This document shows positions 48,580 through 62,692 of a stretch of 64,000 nucleotides of DNA, piece after piece. Below the pieces are notes generated by a model. That model had not been told where the DNA came from. It did not search any database and saw nothing but the letters and a program-made list of their open reading frames with translations. The translations under genes were made by a program, and so were the position numbers. The stretch's first letter is position 1; every line of letters starts with the position of its first letter. Source of the DNA: Apostichopus japonicus (lineage: Eukaryota; Echinodermata; Holothuroidea; Aspidochirotida; Stichopodidae); NCBI RefSeq assembly GCF_037975245.1, contig NC_092572.1, positions 31,221,989 to 31,285,988 on the forward strand, in the 5' to 3' direction.

Positions 48580-49006
48580 AAGTGTTTACGTGTTATGGGT
48601 CACATAGGTCTTGTGGAATATATAAAAAAAATACTTAGTTAGTAAACTGCAATTCATCAAATTACAATTAAGACGGCCTTTCAACTATTCGCAACAGATC
48701 TTCCGAAGTCCAAACATAAAAAGGGTCCGGCACAAAATATATAACAAAAACGCAATATGCAAATAATGAAAACAAATATGATGGTCGTGACTTTCAAATG
48801 AGTAAAGCAAAGATAAGAGGCCATGTAAGTTCCAATGAAAACGCGTACGATAATAGTAGTAGTAGTAAGTTGAGTCTCGTCTATCCGACATGCTCAGTGA
48901 TTAACCTCGTACTATCGCGTATTAAATCTATCGTGATAGTATTGCGTCACTATGAGTAAACACTATGTGAAGCGTATTCTATAGTTTGTGTTAACATATT
49001 GTTTAC

Positions 49007-49007
<1 letters not shown>
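48580..49007. other. Unique intronic DNA
   Basis: No gene seen. A short frame on the minus strand near 48685-48891 is not supported by codon or splice signals. Confidence 0.4.

Positions 49008-49058
<51 letters not shown>
49008..49058. repeat. (ATT)n microsatellite
   Basis: About 17 ATT units directly before TGACGTCACAC. Confidence 0.95.
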
Positions 49059-49791
49059 GACGTCACACATGGCTCGCGTTTTGGTGGTTTGCTCTGTGGT
49101 GTGGGGGGCTATGAATCACGCGTTATTAGAAGCGTATACAGATGTTTTGTTTTAAATGATTCGGTTTGTGGGGTAGAAGACACCCAAACTGGTACAAATT
49201 GGTTGAGTGCCCATTTGCATGTGCTCATCTGCATATCAGCTTGGTACTCAACCAATCAAGAGTTGGGTGAGGGGTTAGCTATAAGTTTGGACCAATCAGG
49301 TTCAAGGGCAGAGCGTGTGCCCTATGCATCGCGTCGTAATTTGTTTTTGTAGAATCGGGGGTTTAAGTGTCTCCTAAAGACGTATCGGGGAGTTTAAGTT
49401 TATCTCCCGAAGCCTACAGACGTATAACAGAGGGTTCCGTAGTATATCTTTATGATCAGCATTTATGCCTGTGCATTTTAATTATCCCAAGTTATCAGTA
49501 AACGAACTCACACGATGTGTTGTTTGTGTATTGTTACGAAGTGTGAGTCAGGTAAAGTTGTAGTGCTACTGCGCGTGTGCGTGTTTGTGCGATTGTGCGT
49601 GCGTGCGTGAGTATGTGTGAGTGACAAAGCAAAGTTATAGTTATATTCAGAGTTAATAAAAAGGAACTTATTATCAAATATCCGCTTTTGGAGATTACTT
49701 ATGAAGACTTTCCTGTTCACGCTCGGTTCAACGTTATTAGTGTAAGGCCCGGCTTACCGTCACCTGGAACTATCAAAATAACCCTTACAAC
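49057..49791. mobile_element. Possible solo LTR or LTR-like element
   Basis: A 735-bp block starts TGACGTCACAC and ends CCCTTACA (TG...CA), has an AATAAA at 49656-49661, a CAAT/CRE-type upstream part and a GTGCGTG-rich stretch (49567-49624). These are LTR-like traits. No target duplication or internal region was found, so the call is tentative. Confidence 0.25.
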
Positions 49792-50477
49792 TACAAGTGA
49801 CTTTTATCAGGATATTGTTTGACTACAAGCTTGGAAAAAAGTCAATATTTTATCATTTCTTAAACCTTTTGAAATGACGAGATGAAAGTATTTTGGTTTC
49901 TCAACATTAATCAGAAAATTTCCAAATTATACACTTGGAAAGAAGTCGGGGGTAGGGGTGGGCAATGTTACATTCAGCTTAGAAGAAGGCCACTTCAACG
50001 AGTGTACACCCTACCCGCCCCCTAACGACTTTACAAAAATAGTATTCATAAGCAAAACTGCAAGGTGTATGGAGCCAATTTTAGACCTAATTGGTAGTGT
50101 AATTATGCCTCGAAGTGCACCATGTAACATCAATTTTCAAAACAATTTCAGGGGACGGGGCTACTGTGATTTGCCTTCAACAAGCCAACGACCACACCTC
50201 CTCCGCTTTTAAATTCTTCTTCCACTCTGGCCTTTCCATAATAGTGTAGGCCCTACCTAAGTCAGTTGGGATCCCCCCCCCCCCCCTTGAAATCATCTGC
50301 TATTAAAATGTGGTACATGACTGCATGAAGGTAACATGCTATAATGTGTACCTCTTTGTCAGACATTATTGTGTATAAGAATGATAACTGGTTGGGCAAC
50401 ATGTCCACCTAACGGCTATGTATACAGCATAACTGGACGGGCAAGACTGTATTTTCTGATTTTCCATGCAATTATAC
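49792..50477. other. Unique intronic DNA
   Basis: A C-run at 50273-50287; no gene supported. Confidence 0.45.
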
Positions 50478-50482
50478 AATAG

Positions 50483-52686
50483 CAGGCGCGTATCCAGGAT
50501 TTCAAACCCGGGGGGCGCGAATTACTATCTAAGCGGAGCGCCACCATCGGTTGGCGCGCAGCGTACAAGAAAATTTCTTGTTTTGAAACCCCCCAGATCA
50601 CCGGAAACGGCACTTCTCGGGCTTGAAATGACCAACCAGATATACCCTTTTTGCCTGAGAACCAAGTATTTCCTAATAGTTTTTTTTTCCATCCATAACC
50701 TTTTTGAAGATTGTCAACCCGGCACACATGTTCGACCTGATCGCATCTCCTTTGGGTCTTTGCTTTTGTAGGTGATTGAACGCCGCGGCCCACAATACCC
50801 GTCAGCCCCACTTTTCACGGTTTTAAGCCCCATATTTGTTCAGAATTTGAAAATTCACATTTCTCTTGAATAAACTCACTTCAAAACATACCCATAATGT
50901 TGTACAAAATTTCATCTATGGACAACCAGTATAGAAAAACTTCCTTCAACCCCTAACAGACCGGTCAAGATTGCACGAGTAGAGGGAAGTGTGATGCAGA
51001 ATGTTGGTCAGAAATTTTCTAAAATCCAGACACAGTTAATTTATTGGTGTACAAATATTAAAACCTCTTATAACGGCTATTATAAAATTTGGTTGAAGGA
51101 AATGAAAAAATAGCAGATATTTCCGAAACCGAACACTACACACATAGGCGTAGGAGGCGCGGCGGCAGTGGCGGAGCTAGGGGTATTGGTCAGGAGGGGC
51201 GAGAATGGTCTGTAGGGGCGCTTTCGACACTATCTAAGCGGAGCGCCACCACTGGTTGGCGCGTAGCGCACAGACAATTTTTGAGTAAAGATACTCCCTA
51301 GATCGCCGGAAATGACCCTTTCAGGGCCTGGCTAATTTGCAGATAAACGAAGAATAGGGTGTCATCTCCAAATTACACCAACAAAATGTGACAAATGTCA
51401 ATAAGTAGATGAGAGCGCAATAAAAAAGTCAATAATCGCGAATAAGTAAAAAGTGGTAAAGAGCTGAAAAAGGCGCCAGCAGTCCATTTGAGTCCGTCAG
51501 GGGGGGGGGGCATCCGCCCCCCTGACCGTATGGACGCTCCGCCACTGCGCGGCGGGGGTGCAGCCCCTAATTCGCCATTACTAATGTAAAAGAAACTTTT
51601 GACATAATTGGACCTCCATGCTTTTTATACATCTACATGAGACATGTCGTTGTTTACATTAGCATCCCGCGGTAAACTGCGCAATTTTAACGGACCGTAC
51701 GGTACATGATGGCATGCGATGTAATAACCGATGCTTGCTTATATGATATTGACATTGACACGTTGAACGCGCGCGAAGGGCGCGAAAATTTTTGGTTATT
51801 TTTTCAGGCAAGTCGGACAGTTTTGAGGATTTTCATCCTGGAACGCCATTTCATGCTCACTGATATGATGTGATATCTGCTGTTTGCGTTACAAATTCGA
51901 ACAGGCGCGTAGCGAGGAATTTGCCAAGGGAGGGCCGAAGCCTGTAGGCAAATTATCTAAGCGTAGCGCCACCATATATAGGTTGGCGCGAAGCGTACAA
52001 GAAAATGTTGGCCGAAAATGCCTCCCAGATCGCTGGAAATGGCACTACCCAGGACCATTTGTTAGAGCGAAGCGTACAAGCAAATTTTGGCCGAAAATGT
52101 CTCCCAGATCGCTGGAAATGACACTTCCCAGGCCTTGTAAGTTGCATCTAAGCACTTTCTATTTTGAAATTACTTAGCGATATCTTTTAAAAAAATGCTG
52201 AATGGGGGGGGGGGGCGGGCGTCGCCCCCATCCCAAAATGCGTCATGTTCCCCGACGACACGGTCGAGTTCGAGACCAGCCACAGTTGGTTTCATAGCAC
52301 AATTCTACACACGCGTTATGATAGACCATATATAGTATATATATAGATCATTAGTGAGAGAGGAAAATGGAAACGTCAAAAAAATGGAGTTGTCGGTGTA
52401 AGGAGGTAGGGTGAGGCACACTTTTACGAAATCATTGATCCTTCACTGGCTACCCTTCAGCGCTGTAATGATGTCACTGTTCCTCTTTCTCTTCCCGGTG
52501 TCTTCGCGTTTTTCTTTTACTCCCTCCTTTTCTCCTTCTTCTCTCTTTCTTCTTTTTCTTTTCCCTTCCTCCCTCTCCTCCTCTTTTTCCCCTCTTTTTT
52601 CCTTTTTTCTTCTCTTTTTTTTTCTCTCCTCTTTTTCTTACCCGGGGGGCGCGCGCCCCCAACGCCCCCCCCTGGATACGCACCTG
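50483..52686. mobile_element. Composite TIR element, copy 2 (2,204 bp)
   Basis: Same ends and orientation as 12274-14856, flanked by AATAG on both sides (50478-50482, 52687-52691). It carries the same nested MITE but lacks the 419-bp minisatellite insert. The different 5-bp duplications show two independent insertions of an already composite element rather than a local segmental duplication. Confidence 0.88.
51166..51547. mobile_element. hAT-like MITE nested in copy 2 (382 bp)
   Basis: Orthologous to the nested MITE at 13369-13745, with the same 8-bp duplication CGCGGCGG at 51158-51165 and 51548-51555. Left end CAGTGGCGGAGC is intact here. Confidence 0.9.
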
Positions 52687-52691
52687 AATAG

Positions 52692-55600
52692 TGGTTTTAA
52701 CATCGGTCAGTTCAGTTTTCAAACTTCACACTAGTATTCTTTAGAACAACGACTCCACAGCAAAACCATCACAACTTTCGAATCCACCTATAGTCTGACT
52801 ATAAAGGGTCATTCCCCTTCCTAAATTTGTCGGGAGAATTTTGGAATGTGAACCCACGTTACTGGGTACTAAACCATACAGGAGAGTCGATCCGTTTTCA
52901 GGATTGGAGAAGCAAACTTACCGATACAGCCCCTCCATGAATACACATATACTTGATCAGAAATATACACAAATTTTAGCCACAAGATGTACCTCCTCCT
53001 CTATGTTTTACACCCTTTCACATATCTATGTAGACATGTGACAAATAATTTGATTGGCGTAGCAAGGGATCAAAATTTGAATGGGTTGGGGAGGGAGTCG
53101 GGAGGCATCCCAATTAAGCAAACAATACACATTTTGTCATTACTGTGACTCACATGGAACACTGAAAAATTCAAAATGTTCATATCAAGATGTTAATTAT
53201 TTTATCCCGACAGTTTCGAATATTTCTGGGAAATTCAACCCTCTTTCAATATTGAAACCCTTTTCTTGAAAATCAAGATTGTCCTAAAATTGCCACCTGT
53301 AATTTAACCGTAATTCTCAACATTTAACTAGTTTTTCTAAATATTAAACCTCTTCGATTTATTTCGACCTCTTTAGTTCCCTCCATGTAAAATGTCGATT
53401 TCTTTTTGTTTAAAACTTAAACTTTTAAAATGTGGACTTATTATCTAAAAATATTGGCGTTTTATCTCAAACTTGTACGTTTCTCTCGAAATTGCCATTG
53501 CATTTCTCGAAATCAAGATTTCTTTCTAATTTAAATTTCAACTATTTATCCCAAATAGTAAACTTTTCTTGCTGAGGATGATACTAAGTAAAAAGCGACA
53601 CAAAAAAGGGGGGGGGGGGCTACATGAATTGACTATTAACAGTATTGGGGAAATGTCGACATAGTATTTTGATTTGAGCAATCACGAGGTACGTGAAAAA
53701 GACAAAACACCGTTTGCTTGCTTGACACTCTCTTTGCTGGTGCAATGATTCAGCTGAATAATCCAGCACTGACATAGAGTGGAAATAATTACAAAGGTGG
53801 TCGGGTGGGAGGGGGGATGTAAAAAAGTTGTTGTAGTTACATTTATTCCAATAATTTCATGATGATCAAGTGATTATTTGTAAAAAAAAAATGTAACTTG
53901 ACACAGACACGTTTTGTCTGCACGATGTGTCTGCAAGATGTGCATGACTAAACCGAAAGATGTTCATTTTATGTTATTCCATGTAGGTTTTAATATTCAT
54001 TAAACATGTTCTCCTTAAACCACTTGAAAGAGACGGTATTCAAACTTTTGTTTTGTGTTTATTGATTGTTTATGCATCCACTAGCAGATAATAGGGTGGG
54101 GGAGTGTATACATCAAATGCTTTTTGCCCAAATTTTAACCGGTGGTGGGGGAGGAGGGGGTGGGGGACTAACACCCTACCGCTTAGGGAGAAATGTCAGT
54201 GATTGCTTGATCTACTTGATATAAGTTGTGTTGTATTATTTACTTCCTAGACCCCTTCCTTACTACATACCCAATCGACGTCAGGTTTCAAACTGTCTGT
54301 TCCACCGGGCATGTATAACGTTACGTCCGTCGTACATTTACTTCTGTTGGCGCCAAAATGTCTGTTACAAATTTCAAAAATCACCCGCGAACAGCTGGGA
54401 AACACCTGTATATGAATATCGGTGACTCATGCTATTGAATACCTGTTCACATCTATAGTATGTATCACTGAATGGTTTAGTGTTATATTATTGGAGTTGC
54501 AGAGTACGTAGTATATTCGTGGACGTTGTTTGTTACCATTGACTTGTTGAGTGGTTATTAAGATGGATTGTTTAATGGAGAGGAATCGCTGGTAATATAG
54601 TTAAAACAGTAATTATTGATCAGAGAGATAATTTGACGGTAAGGTATGAAGGCATGCTAGGATGTGCACAAAGGCCAGGCCAAACTTAGGTATAGGCTAT
54701 ATAGGCTAGACTAGTAATACAGTTAGGTTATGTTAGAAATCTCAAACATCACCCGCGAAAAGTTAGAATTACCACTTTTAGCAAGAGGACATGCTTAGCA
54801 AATCTAACACATAAAAAATAAAATCTTTGCCTAGTTGTTGACTGATTATCAAAAAATTCCAAGTTAAAGCATATCTTAAATATAAAGGAATTGAATGAAA
54901 TGCAATCGAGACACTGAGTTTTCTTTAGGGATCTTAAATTAAGCGAAGAATAAAACCAGCGATTAACATTCTAGGTGAGCTGATGCCTATCCTTTACTTC
55001 GAAAACAATAACTCCATTCTAGCTATGAAAAATTATCCATAGACAAGCTGTAGAAACTTTGTTATCCCTTCAAAAATCTTAAATCACAGACAATTGTTTA
55101 ACTCGATTTTAATCGTACATAACAAAACCTTATACTAGGCATTAATACAACTCTATAACATCCCACAATTATAATTGTAATCACCTAACTTACTATTAAT
55201 CTATCAGTTCAGACATTTGAGCAAATTGTGTAATAAACCTGCAGCTATTTACCGAGCAGGCTAACTGAAACAATGTTAATATAACTGATTATTAGTTGAA
55301 TGACCTAACTCTTGCCGATATACCTGACACTTGATAAGATGGGAAATATAGTTTGTATAGGGCCTACTGCTTTGAGCCTCTATAAAACAGTTTTCCAATT
55401 TAGCTCTAACGTTAGTTTTAAAAGGGCGCCATACTCTCATTAAACTTATAATTAACTGATTAATCCCTCGTGTTTGTTAATTTACATTTGACCGCTAACT
55501 GTTCACACCCTCTGAACTCCATAATAACAGAAAATATTACAACGAAGACCCTATCGATCTGATTAAACTGAAAAGTAGTAATACTTAATTAGTATAATTA

Positions 55601-56678
55601 AACCCTTAAGGATATGAAGTGTTTCCAGATAACAATATTATTTGTAAAACAAGCGCATGGTACTATTTAATTGGAAGTTACGATAAAGTTTAGAAAGTTA
55701 AGATCATAAGCAATACCCAATTTAGGAATATCTACAAACACAAAGAAATAAAAATGCTACATTTGAAAAAAATTCCACTAGAAGTTATGTCACACACAAC
55801 CGTAACTTAGGAATTAATTTGATAACTAAACACAGATAGACATCATCTTTTAAACAAATCGTATTAATTTGAAATAATTATAATTTAAGCAGAATAGTAG
55901 GATTTGGATCAATAATTAAATAATTTGAATATTAAAATTTGTGTTTAAGCCTCATAACCTTTCTCTCTTGAAACTTAAATTTGATCTAAATCTGCTTCTC
56001 TAAATTGCATATTAATTATAAGAAACAACCTATTTATTAAACATAATTCTTCCAAATCTCCTTAAACTTCATAAAAATATGGTATTAGTTGAAGTAGACG
56101 TTTCCTTTTCATGATTCCTATTACACTAGTGACTAATAGTTACATTTAAATTGCATTTTCCTTCTGAAAGTTCTAAATTAAAACCCAAATAAATTTCATC
56201 AATATTTTTCTTCAAAAGATAGAATTATCTCAGTTCTTGATTACCAAGTTTTTATCAAATTCTCAACCCGTCATTGAAATTTGTTTCTATTACCTAATCA
56301 ATTAAAATATGTAGCCTCACATTCTGCTTTATTAAGCCTTACTAGCTATAAAACCGTTAGTTAATCATTTAATTGTAAAACAATGAAACTAACCCTTTAA
56401 TACTACATTACCACTTTATTTTCCTCTTATCTAATCTAATTATTCCTCTTAATATTTGTCTCCCCGTAAAATCAATCCCTTATTTCCTTTCCATTAATTT
56501 TTTCCTTTTAACAAATAAACACGACCTAAATGTCCTAGTTTATCGCTTTACTTTCCTTTATTTTTATTTCGTTATTTTATTTATTTATAATATCATAATA
56601 ACTATTCTAATCCTAACCAAATCCAATCTATTTATCTCTATCTACTCTATTATCAGTAACTCTATTCTTTTATTCTAG
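52692..56678. other. AT-rich 3' part of the large intron
   Basis: I see no gene. G-runs occur near 53608-53620 and 54140-54165. From about 54780 the DNA is strongly AT-rich and free of recognisable repeats up to the LRR exon. Confidence 0.5.
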
Positions 56679-56887
56679 ATTCCTATCTCCTGTGTGTGGC
56701 TAAGATACTGCTCTCCTAGAGTTGATGAGTCTGGTCTGAACCTTATCCTTGAGTCTGGTCTCTCTCTCTCTATCCTGAGTTCTCTCCAGAAGCTGGAGAT
56801 CTATGACTACGACAGGAGACTAACTAATGAAGAGTTTGCGGCCATCTTGTCTTACTCCTCACAGTGTACAAGCTTGAAGGAGCTGAA
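56679..56887 (+). CDS. NLR receptor, leucine-rich-repeat exon
   Basis: Acceptor TATTCTTTTATTCTAG (ending 56678) and donor CTGAAGTAAGT bound a 209-nt exon. It reads IPISCVWLRYCSPRVDESGL, then LSSLQKLEIYDYDRRLTNEE and a final CTSLKELK, a pattern of L-x-x-L-x-I and T-x-E-x-F segments typical of NLR leucine-rich repeats, the ligand-sensing part. The NACHT exon ends in codon phase with LLEIASRLD and this exon starts in codon phase, giving a natural junction. It leaves two bases (AA), completed by G at 62693. Assignment to the same gene across 45.5 kb is inference from phase and family, not from a transcript. Confidence 0.75.
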
Positions 56888-59800
56888 GTAAGTATTCCGG
56901 TGTAGATGTTAGAATCATCATAACCGTTAAACAGGGAATTAATTTAATTAATAAAAGTAATCTATATTAAACTAACAATAGAGAATGTAAAGTCTGCTGT
57001 ATTTTAATGTCAAAGATTGGATTTAATAAGTTTAGTTGGATTTATTTTAATAATTAGGTCATCGACGAAAGAATTCTGTAGGATGTTTTGATAAATAAAA
57101 CAAAATATAATCATGGATTAAAATAGGGAATATTTTAAGAGAGTGTTGGTAAGAGAGGGGTGGAAGGGTGGGTGGGGGTTGTTAAAAATGTTCTTTGTTT
57201 AGTTAATGGTAAAATTTAACTAAGAATTGGGTTTTAGAATGACAGGAACCTTTATTATGATAAAATGAGAGATATATACACAAAGCAGTTGGATGTTAAT
57301 AATTCTAGAGAGTACAATAATTATTCTAATGTACTATTTATAAGGAATAACTGTTATTTTTGACTGAAAACTCCAAAATATTTGATTTTCAATTATGAAC
57401 AATTAATTTTAGAATTTTTCAACGGAAGAGATTGAAAATCGTTTTTAATATTAAAGTAGTAAAATGATGGCAATAAAAATAGCAAAAACTAATAACTTTG
57501 TTGTTATAAACTCCTCAAAATTGTGATCAGATTATGATACTCTAGCAAATACCAAACAAGCAACCAATAAAACAGTTTTAGTTGTCGGAATTTCCAAAAT
57601 AGCTACTCAATATAGGTTAACGAATTAAAACAATATAAAAGTTAACAAAAAGGATATAAATAATTGCAATTGAGTTACCTATCAAGTTAAAACAAAATAA
57701 GATTATTGCCGTAAATATCATTCAAGGCAAATCTGTATTTTCAGAGGTTCAAATTTAATCCATTTAAAACTAGACCAATTTCTTCTTTATAGTTTTAAAT
57801 ACGATGTTGTACAAAATAGGCTTAATTAATATTTATGTTTATATTTTAACATCATTTTTAACAATAATTAAAAATTTAACCGAGAGCTTCAGCTTTGTAT
57901 AATTCATAACTTTAAACAAACGCTGTTTACTATTTTAATATTCCTCGTGTTATTGTTACTTCATACTTGATTCGATCATGACGTCACTTCTTGGTCCTTT
58001 ACAATGTAGTGTAAATTAATCTTCCAAGACCACCTCCCCCCCCCCCACCCAACCCAACCTCTCGCCTCATCTAGCCTTCATTGGTCCCACAGATCAAACC
58101 TCGTAAAAAATGTTCCTTTCCGTCCTTACTATTCACAAAATAATCAGTGACATCTTCAACTTATAGCTGACGTGTTACTAAAATAAGAAAGCGGCACCCG
58201 CTGCCCCCCTTCCCCCACCATGCCATCCCAAAATCTCGAAAGAAAATAGCAAATCTATTTAGTAGTTACATAAATAATATACATGTGAAAAAAATGCTGC
58301 TTAATTATGTTATATGTAAATACCGCCATTCCGGGAATAACTGTAACCGCGGAGAAAAATATCACTGGAAATAATACACTGTTACTATTTGGTCTGGCTA
58401 TAAAAAAATATAAAACACAGAATGTTTATTCCCTATCTAGACTAAGTACCTTACCCCAATCCCAGTGTGCTCTTCAGTAAGTTTAGACTGCCCCACTCCC
58501 CTTCACACGCATTACCTGGACCCGCCACCACTCTCCCTTTGCCACCCCCCTCCTCCCCGTCGTACATAATCGATTTTTAGGGCCCTTCAAATCCATTCCA
58601 TGTTTTAATACACACAGTAGGCCTACTCTGCTTATACAATAGTTTTCTGCACAGACGATTGATTCAAACAATTTATTTCTAAAGTAAGCTGACACACCTG
58701 GAACTCCCGTAAATACCTAATTAGCATAATAATAGATGACACGAGCCAGGTTAAGCTATGAATAGAAAGATAAACGAGCCACGTGTCTATTGCACACCTG
58801 GAATGTTGTAAGTTCTGGCATACGTGTCATACAACGTAACTATGGAAACCGACGATAAGTAGGTCAGTCCGTGTCTAGCAGTGGCTGGGAATACGTTTTT
58901 TTTTTTCAATACGGGTTAGGTATATATCTAACAGCCATTCAGTGATACTGTATGTCATATGCCGTGATATTACAACGTGTTCTCATTATTATTCTTTGTT
59001 TATATATTTTAAATTAGTAAACTTGATTTCCTTGGTTGTTCAATACATCCCTCACTTGCTCCTCTCACTAATTTGATAGAAGGATTGTTTTATTTCCCTT
59101 TCTTCGTTTTTGTTCTGTATGTACTTCTCGTTGGTATTCTGGAAGTCTGCCTATTTAACACATAATTGAATAGCCTTAATGTCACTCACATATATCTAAT
59201 ATGTGACTACGAACATTGCGGGTTCTTAATCGCCGAGTTTTATGGAGAACATTTTTGTTCTGTAAAGTTGATATGTTCATAATCCCATTACGACTTATCA
59301 AGCTAACATTAATTACATAAAAACATAAATTAACTATAATCCATATAATTTGTCTTTCATTTAAGCTGTAAAAAAAGGGGGAGGTTACTCTTTTAATTGA
59401 TAAACCATTTATTAATATGAAAATCGAACGTTTCGATTTCTTTAAAGTTAGCCAGCCCTGTCTACTGTTTTGTTCTTATCAAATAATATCAAGTGACTGT
59501 TAAACGTCTTCGACACTTATGATGAAAAGTGTAAGCACCCTGCAGGTGTTTATAGTGGCATCTTTATAATCAAATATTCATTAATAGTGTTTGCCATTAC
59601 AACCAATCATAGTTTGGTTAAATCGTACTGAATATGCGAGATGAGATATTGTTCGTGTTTAACAAGGAATAAGTAATTCGAAGGTTCATGCCGCCTTGCC
59701 AAATCTGAAATATAGTCATAATAACCAAGAACTCTACTAAGTTAATATATTTCGAAACATTTCTGAGCCATAAACCAACCATTAACAAGCAAACAACAAC

Positions 59801-60195
59801 ACGAACAAGAAAGCAAAGCATAGGAGATACTTTAAGATTCGTTTTATGAGATCTTATATCCCTTTCAATATCAATTTTTATACTGCACTAGTTGTTTTAA
59901 GCGGCACAGAACAGGTGAAAGTGGATGAAATTATTCCCTCGAAGATTAAAATGAATAATAGATAACGAAAAATAGAAATCGATTTCAAATTTGCAACTTA
60001 ACTGTTTTTAGCGGAAATAGAAAGGCTTAGAAGGCTTTCATCATAACCTTCTGACTTTCTTCCAATTGGTTTTACCTTATTGTAATAACATATGCTAACA
60101 AAATGAAGAACAGATTTCTATCCCCGGTACACAATGAATGAACCAAACAATTTAACTATCGGTATAAACACTAATACAACTGCCAGGGTTATATC
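56888..60195. other. Second NLR intron, first part
   Basis: AT-rich, with a C-run near 58027-58037 and a T-run at 58898-58907. No gene supported. Confidence 0.5.
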
Positions 60196-60197
60196 TA

Positions 60198-60356
60198 CAA
60201 TCTTCGACAAAAATAGATGGGACACCCCACTCCCCGTATCAATGTTGCAGTTTCTGAGCGCTTTTGGCTACAACATTGAACGGGGGGAAGGGGGTGCGCT
60301 TAAGCCAATATCGCTCGTTGTTGCTCATACTGTCCCATCATTTTTGTCGAAGATTG
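60198..60356. mobile_element. Tc1/mariner-like MITE (159 bp)
   Basis: Inverted ends CAATCTTCGACAAAAAT pair exactly and are flanked by TA on each side (60196-60197, 60357-60358), the target duplication of Tc1/mariner elements. The arms continue to pair as ATGGGACA/TGTCCCAT, and an inner pair CAATGTTG/CAACATTG adds a second stem, so it can fold back as a whole. Confidence 0.8.
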
Positions 60357-60358
60357 TA

Positions 60359-61345
60359 GGTCGTACATATGGCCAGTGTAAGTTAAGGTCAGAAGTCTAT
60401 ATCAAGTCAGTATCAAATCAGAACCGAGATAAGCCTGGTTCACCTATTGACGTAAGAATTATAGAACAAGAAGGTATAAAAAACCAGTCAATCCCCCCCC
60501 CCTCCCCACTTTCTCTTCACAACCATGCTAAGAAAATAAATAAGGAAACAAGCGGGCTCTTGGTGACTGCATGACCCATCAAATAAAAGTAACCATGAAT
60601 ACCTACCAATGTGCCTTTGAATGTACAGTTATAATACAATTACCGCATGCTCTGCTTCCAAAGACACCTTGATATCCGTCTCAGCAAAGCTACTTGATAC
60701 CGAAGTCGATCCTCCTCCCCCCCCCCTCATCCCTGCCCCCTCAAAAGTAAATATGATACGGTTCATGATTGCCCTGTACATATATTATTTGTTGCTGAAA
60801 TAAAAACAAGACAGTTATTAACTACTTTAAATTAACTCATTGTGTCATGATTTGCGATGTTTTACATGAATCATGGTGGTATGCTGATTAAAACTATATA
60901 TACTGTGATGGTAACATGTTCGTCAAGTAACAAGAAAAGTAAAGGTAAATAAAACAGAAAAGAAACCAAAGGAGAGGTGTTATGTTCCTGGAAATACAGT
61001 TAGTAGAGATCTGTGGGTTATTGTATTCCCTCGGTCGCACATCCAGGGTTTTCGTTACGTCAATTCGCAGCGAATAGAGTGAAAACATGTCAAGTAATTG
61101 TACCTAAATATCGCGAATCTACGCTTTCAGAACCCATAAAGAGAAAGACGAATGTTCATCGCATTGACCGCTAGGCATTATAAGAATGCAAGATTCAGTT
61201 GTGTACACTTCGTGACGGGTGGGCTATAGGTAAATCAGCATTTACATATCGCGCAGTCAAGTTTTTAACGCTTTATGTTGTTTGCTCTCAATGAATCAAC
61301 GATTACGTGAGATATGATCTAAGGTTTGAACTGATGAAGTACTGA
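60359..61345. other. Second NLR intron, middle part
   Basis: C-runs near 60489-60500 and 60717-60727; no gene supported. Confidence 0.5.
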
Positions 61346-61353
61346 TGATAGAC

Positions 61354-61954
61354 CAGGCGCGGCGGAACGGGAAAATTAACCCCCAGATGGCCGGAACTTC
61401 CCGAGTGTCTTATGCTGCGAATACCTAGCCCTAAAATATGGGTCTCAAGCCTGCAATTTCTCAGAATGCACGTAAAAATTTGTAAAAACATTGTAATTTG
61501 TATATTCGATGGTGTTTTAAGAGAGTAGCTATTACCCGTAGAGTACTCGCAAAGACGTTTTTGAGTGTAGTAAGGGTATGTTGGAGAACTGGCTGAAATG
61601 AGGCAAGTCATTGGCCTAAGACGAAGTTGTGTTGCGCATACCGTTACTCACACTCACTGCTTCCACTTTCCACGGGGCGTGAAGACGCGGTTGGGTTGAC
61701 AATGTGGTCTATAGCCAGGGGACGGGCCGAGGGTCCCCAGCATTTACTAAAATTATTATATATAATACACCTATATAGTATACGTGTGCATCGGACAGAT
61801 CGACAAGTATGCATTGAAAAATGGGCAGATGCACGTTTCGGAGCCTTGGTAAATATTGGGGGGGGGGGGCTTATCGTGCATTTGACCCCTCAACTTTTTC
61901 ATTGGGGGCTGAGACCCCCCAAGCCCCCCCCCCCCCACGGTTCCGCCGCCACTG
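61354..61954 (-). mobile_element. hAT-like MITE, second copy of the 16.3 kb family (601 bp)
   Basis: Reverse-orientation relative of 16311-17412. An exact 8-bp duplication TGATAGAC lies at 61346-61353 and 61955-61962. It lacks the nested MITE: the uninterrupted target AGTAAGGG is at 61569-61576. It also lacks the hairpin half of the shared module near its left end, joining GGAAAATTAA directly to CCCCCAGATGGCCGGAA. Confidence 0.92.
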
Positions 61955-61962
61955 TGATAGAC

Positions 61963-62692
61963 CCAAATTTTGCATACTTAATTAAGGAGAGTCACTATCT
62001 CCTCTCAACTTTGTTGATCCATTTTATATATATATATACACGCACAATTGTATCCACACTACTCATTGTTTTAACCCCAGCCAAATGACGTAATACACGT
62101 TATACAGGACGACAAACTCGGTGATACTTATTGAAAAGTTTTATAAATATAACCAAGGTGAAGAGTGTTTGGTCTGTAAATTTAAGCAAGTGTAAACACT
62201 TCACTGTTAATCAATCTGACTTCAAGCATTAACGCTTTTTTTTATATCACCTTTACCTATTGTCGTTAAGCTAATTAAAAAGTCCAATGCTTTTGACTCC
62301 CTCTTCCCAAATTATAATTAAATTTTCCTTTCATGTACTTATAACATGAACTACGGTAATTGTGTTTGAACTAAACTGTATTTTTACAGACCTAGAAATC
62401 AAGGATTGCGGTTCCGATGAAAATGTAATTGTTATATTTGATACATTCCAGTGCTTCGTAAGCAGCAATTTTGTTACACTTCAAATTAAATTTGTTAGTT
62501 TGTTTTCATGTGTCTATGTTTACTAAAATTTGACTTCCAATTTTGTTAATCCGTCTTAATCTGATCCACGATATCATTCATATCTTATTTTGAACATATG
62601 AGGCATTTTCAATTCTTCATTATATTAGATGAATAACACACCAGTCTCCTTAGAATCGTTACCCATGATGTGATTCTTTCATTACTTCACAG
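61963..62692. other. Second NLR intron, last part
   Basis: AT-rich with a short TATATA run near 62028; no gene supported. Confidence 0.5.

Noticed and set aside
60134-60574. 146-codon frame on the plus strand
   Set aside because: Runs through both arms of the TA-flanked MITE and a C-run; no domain.
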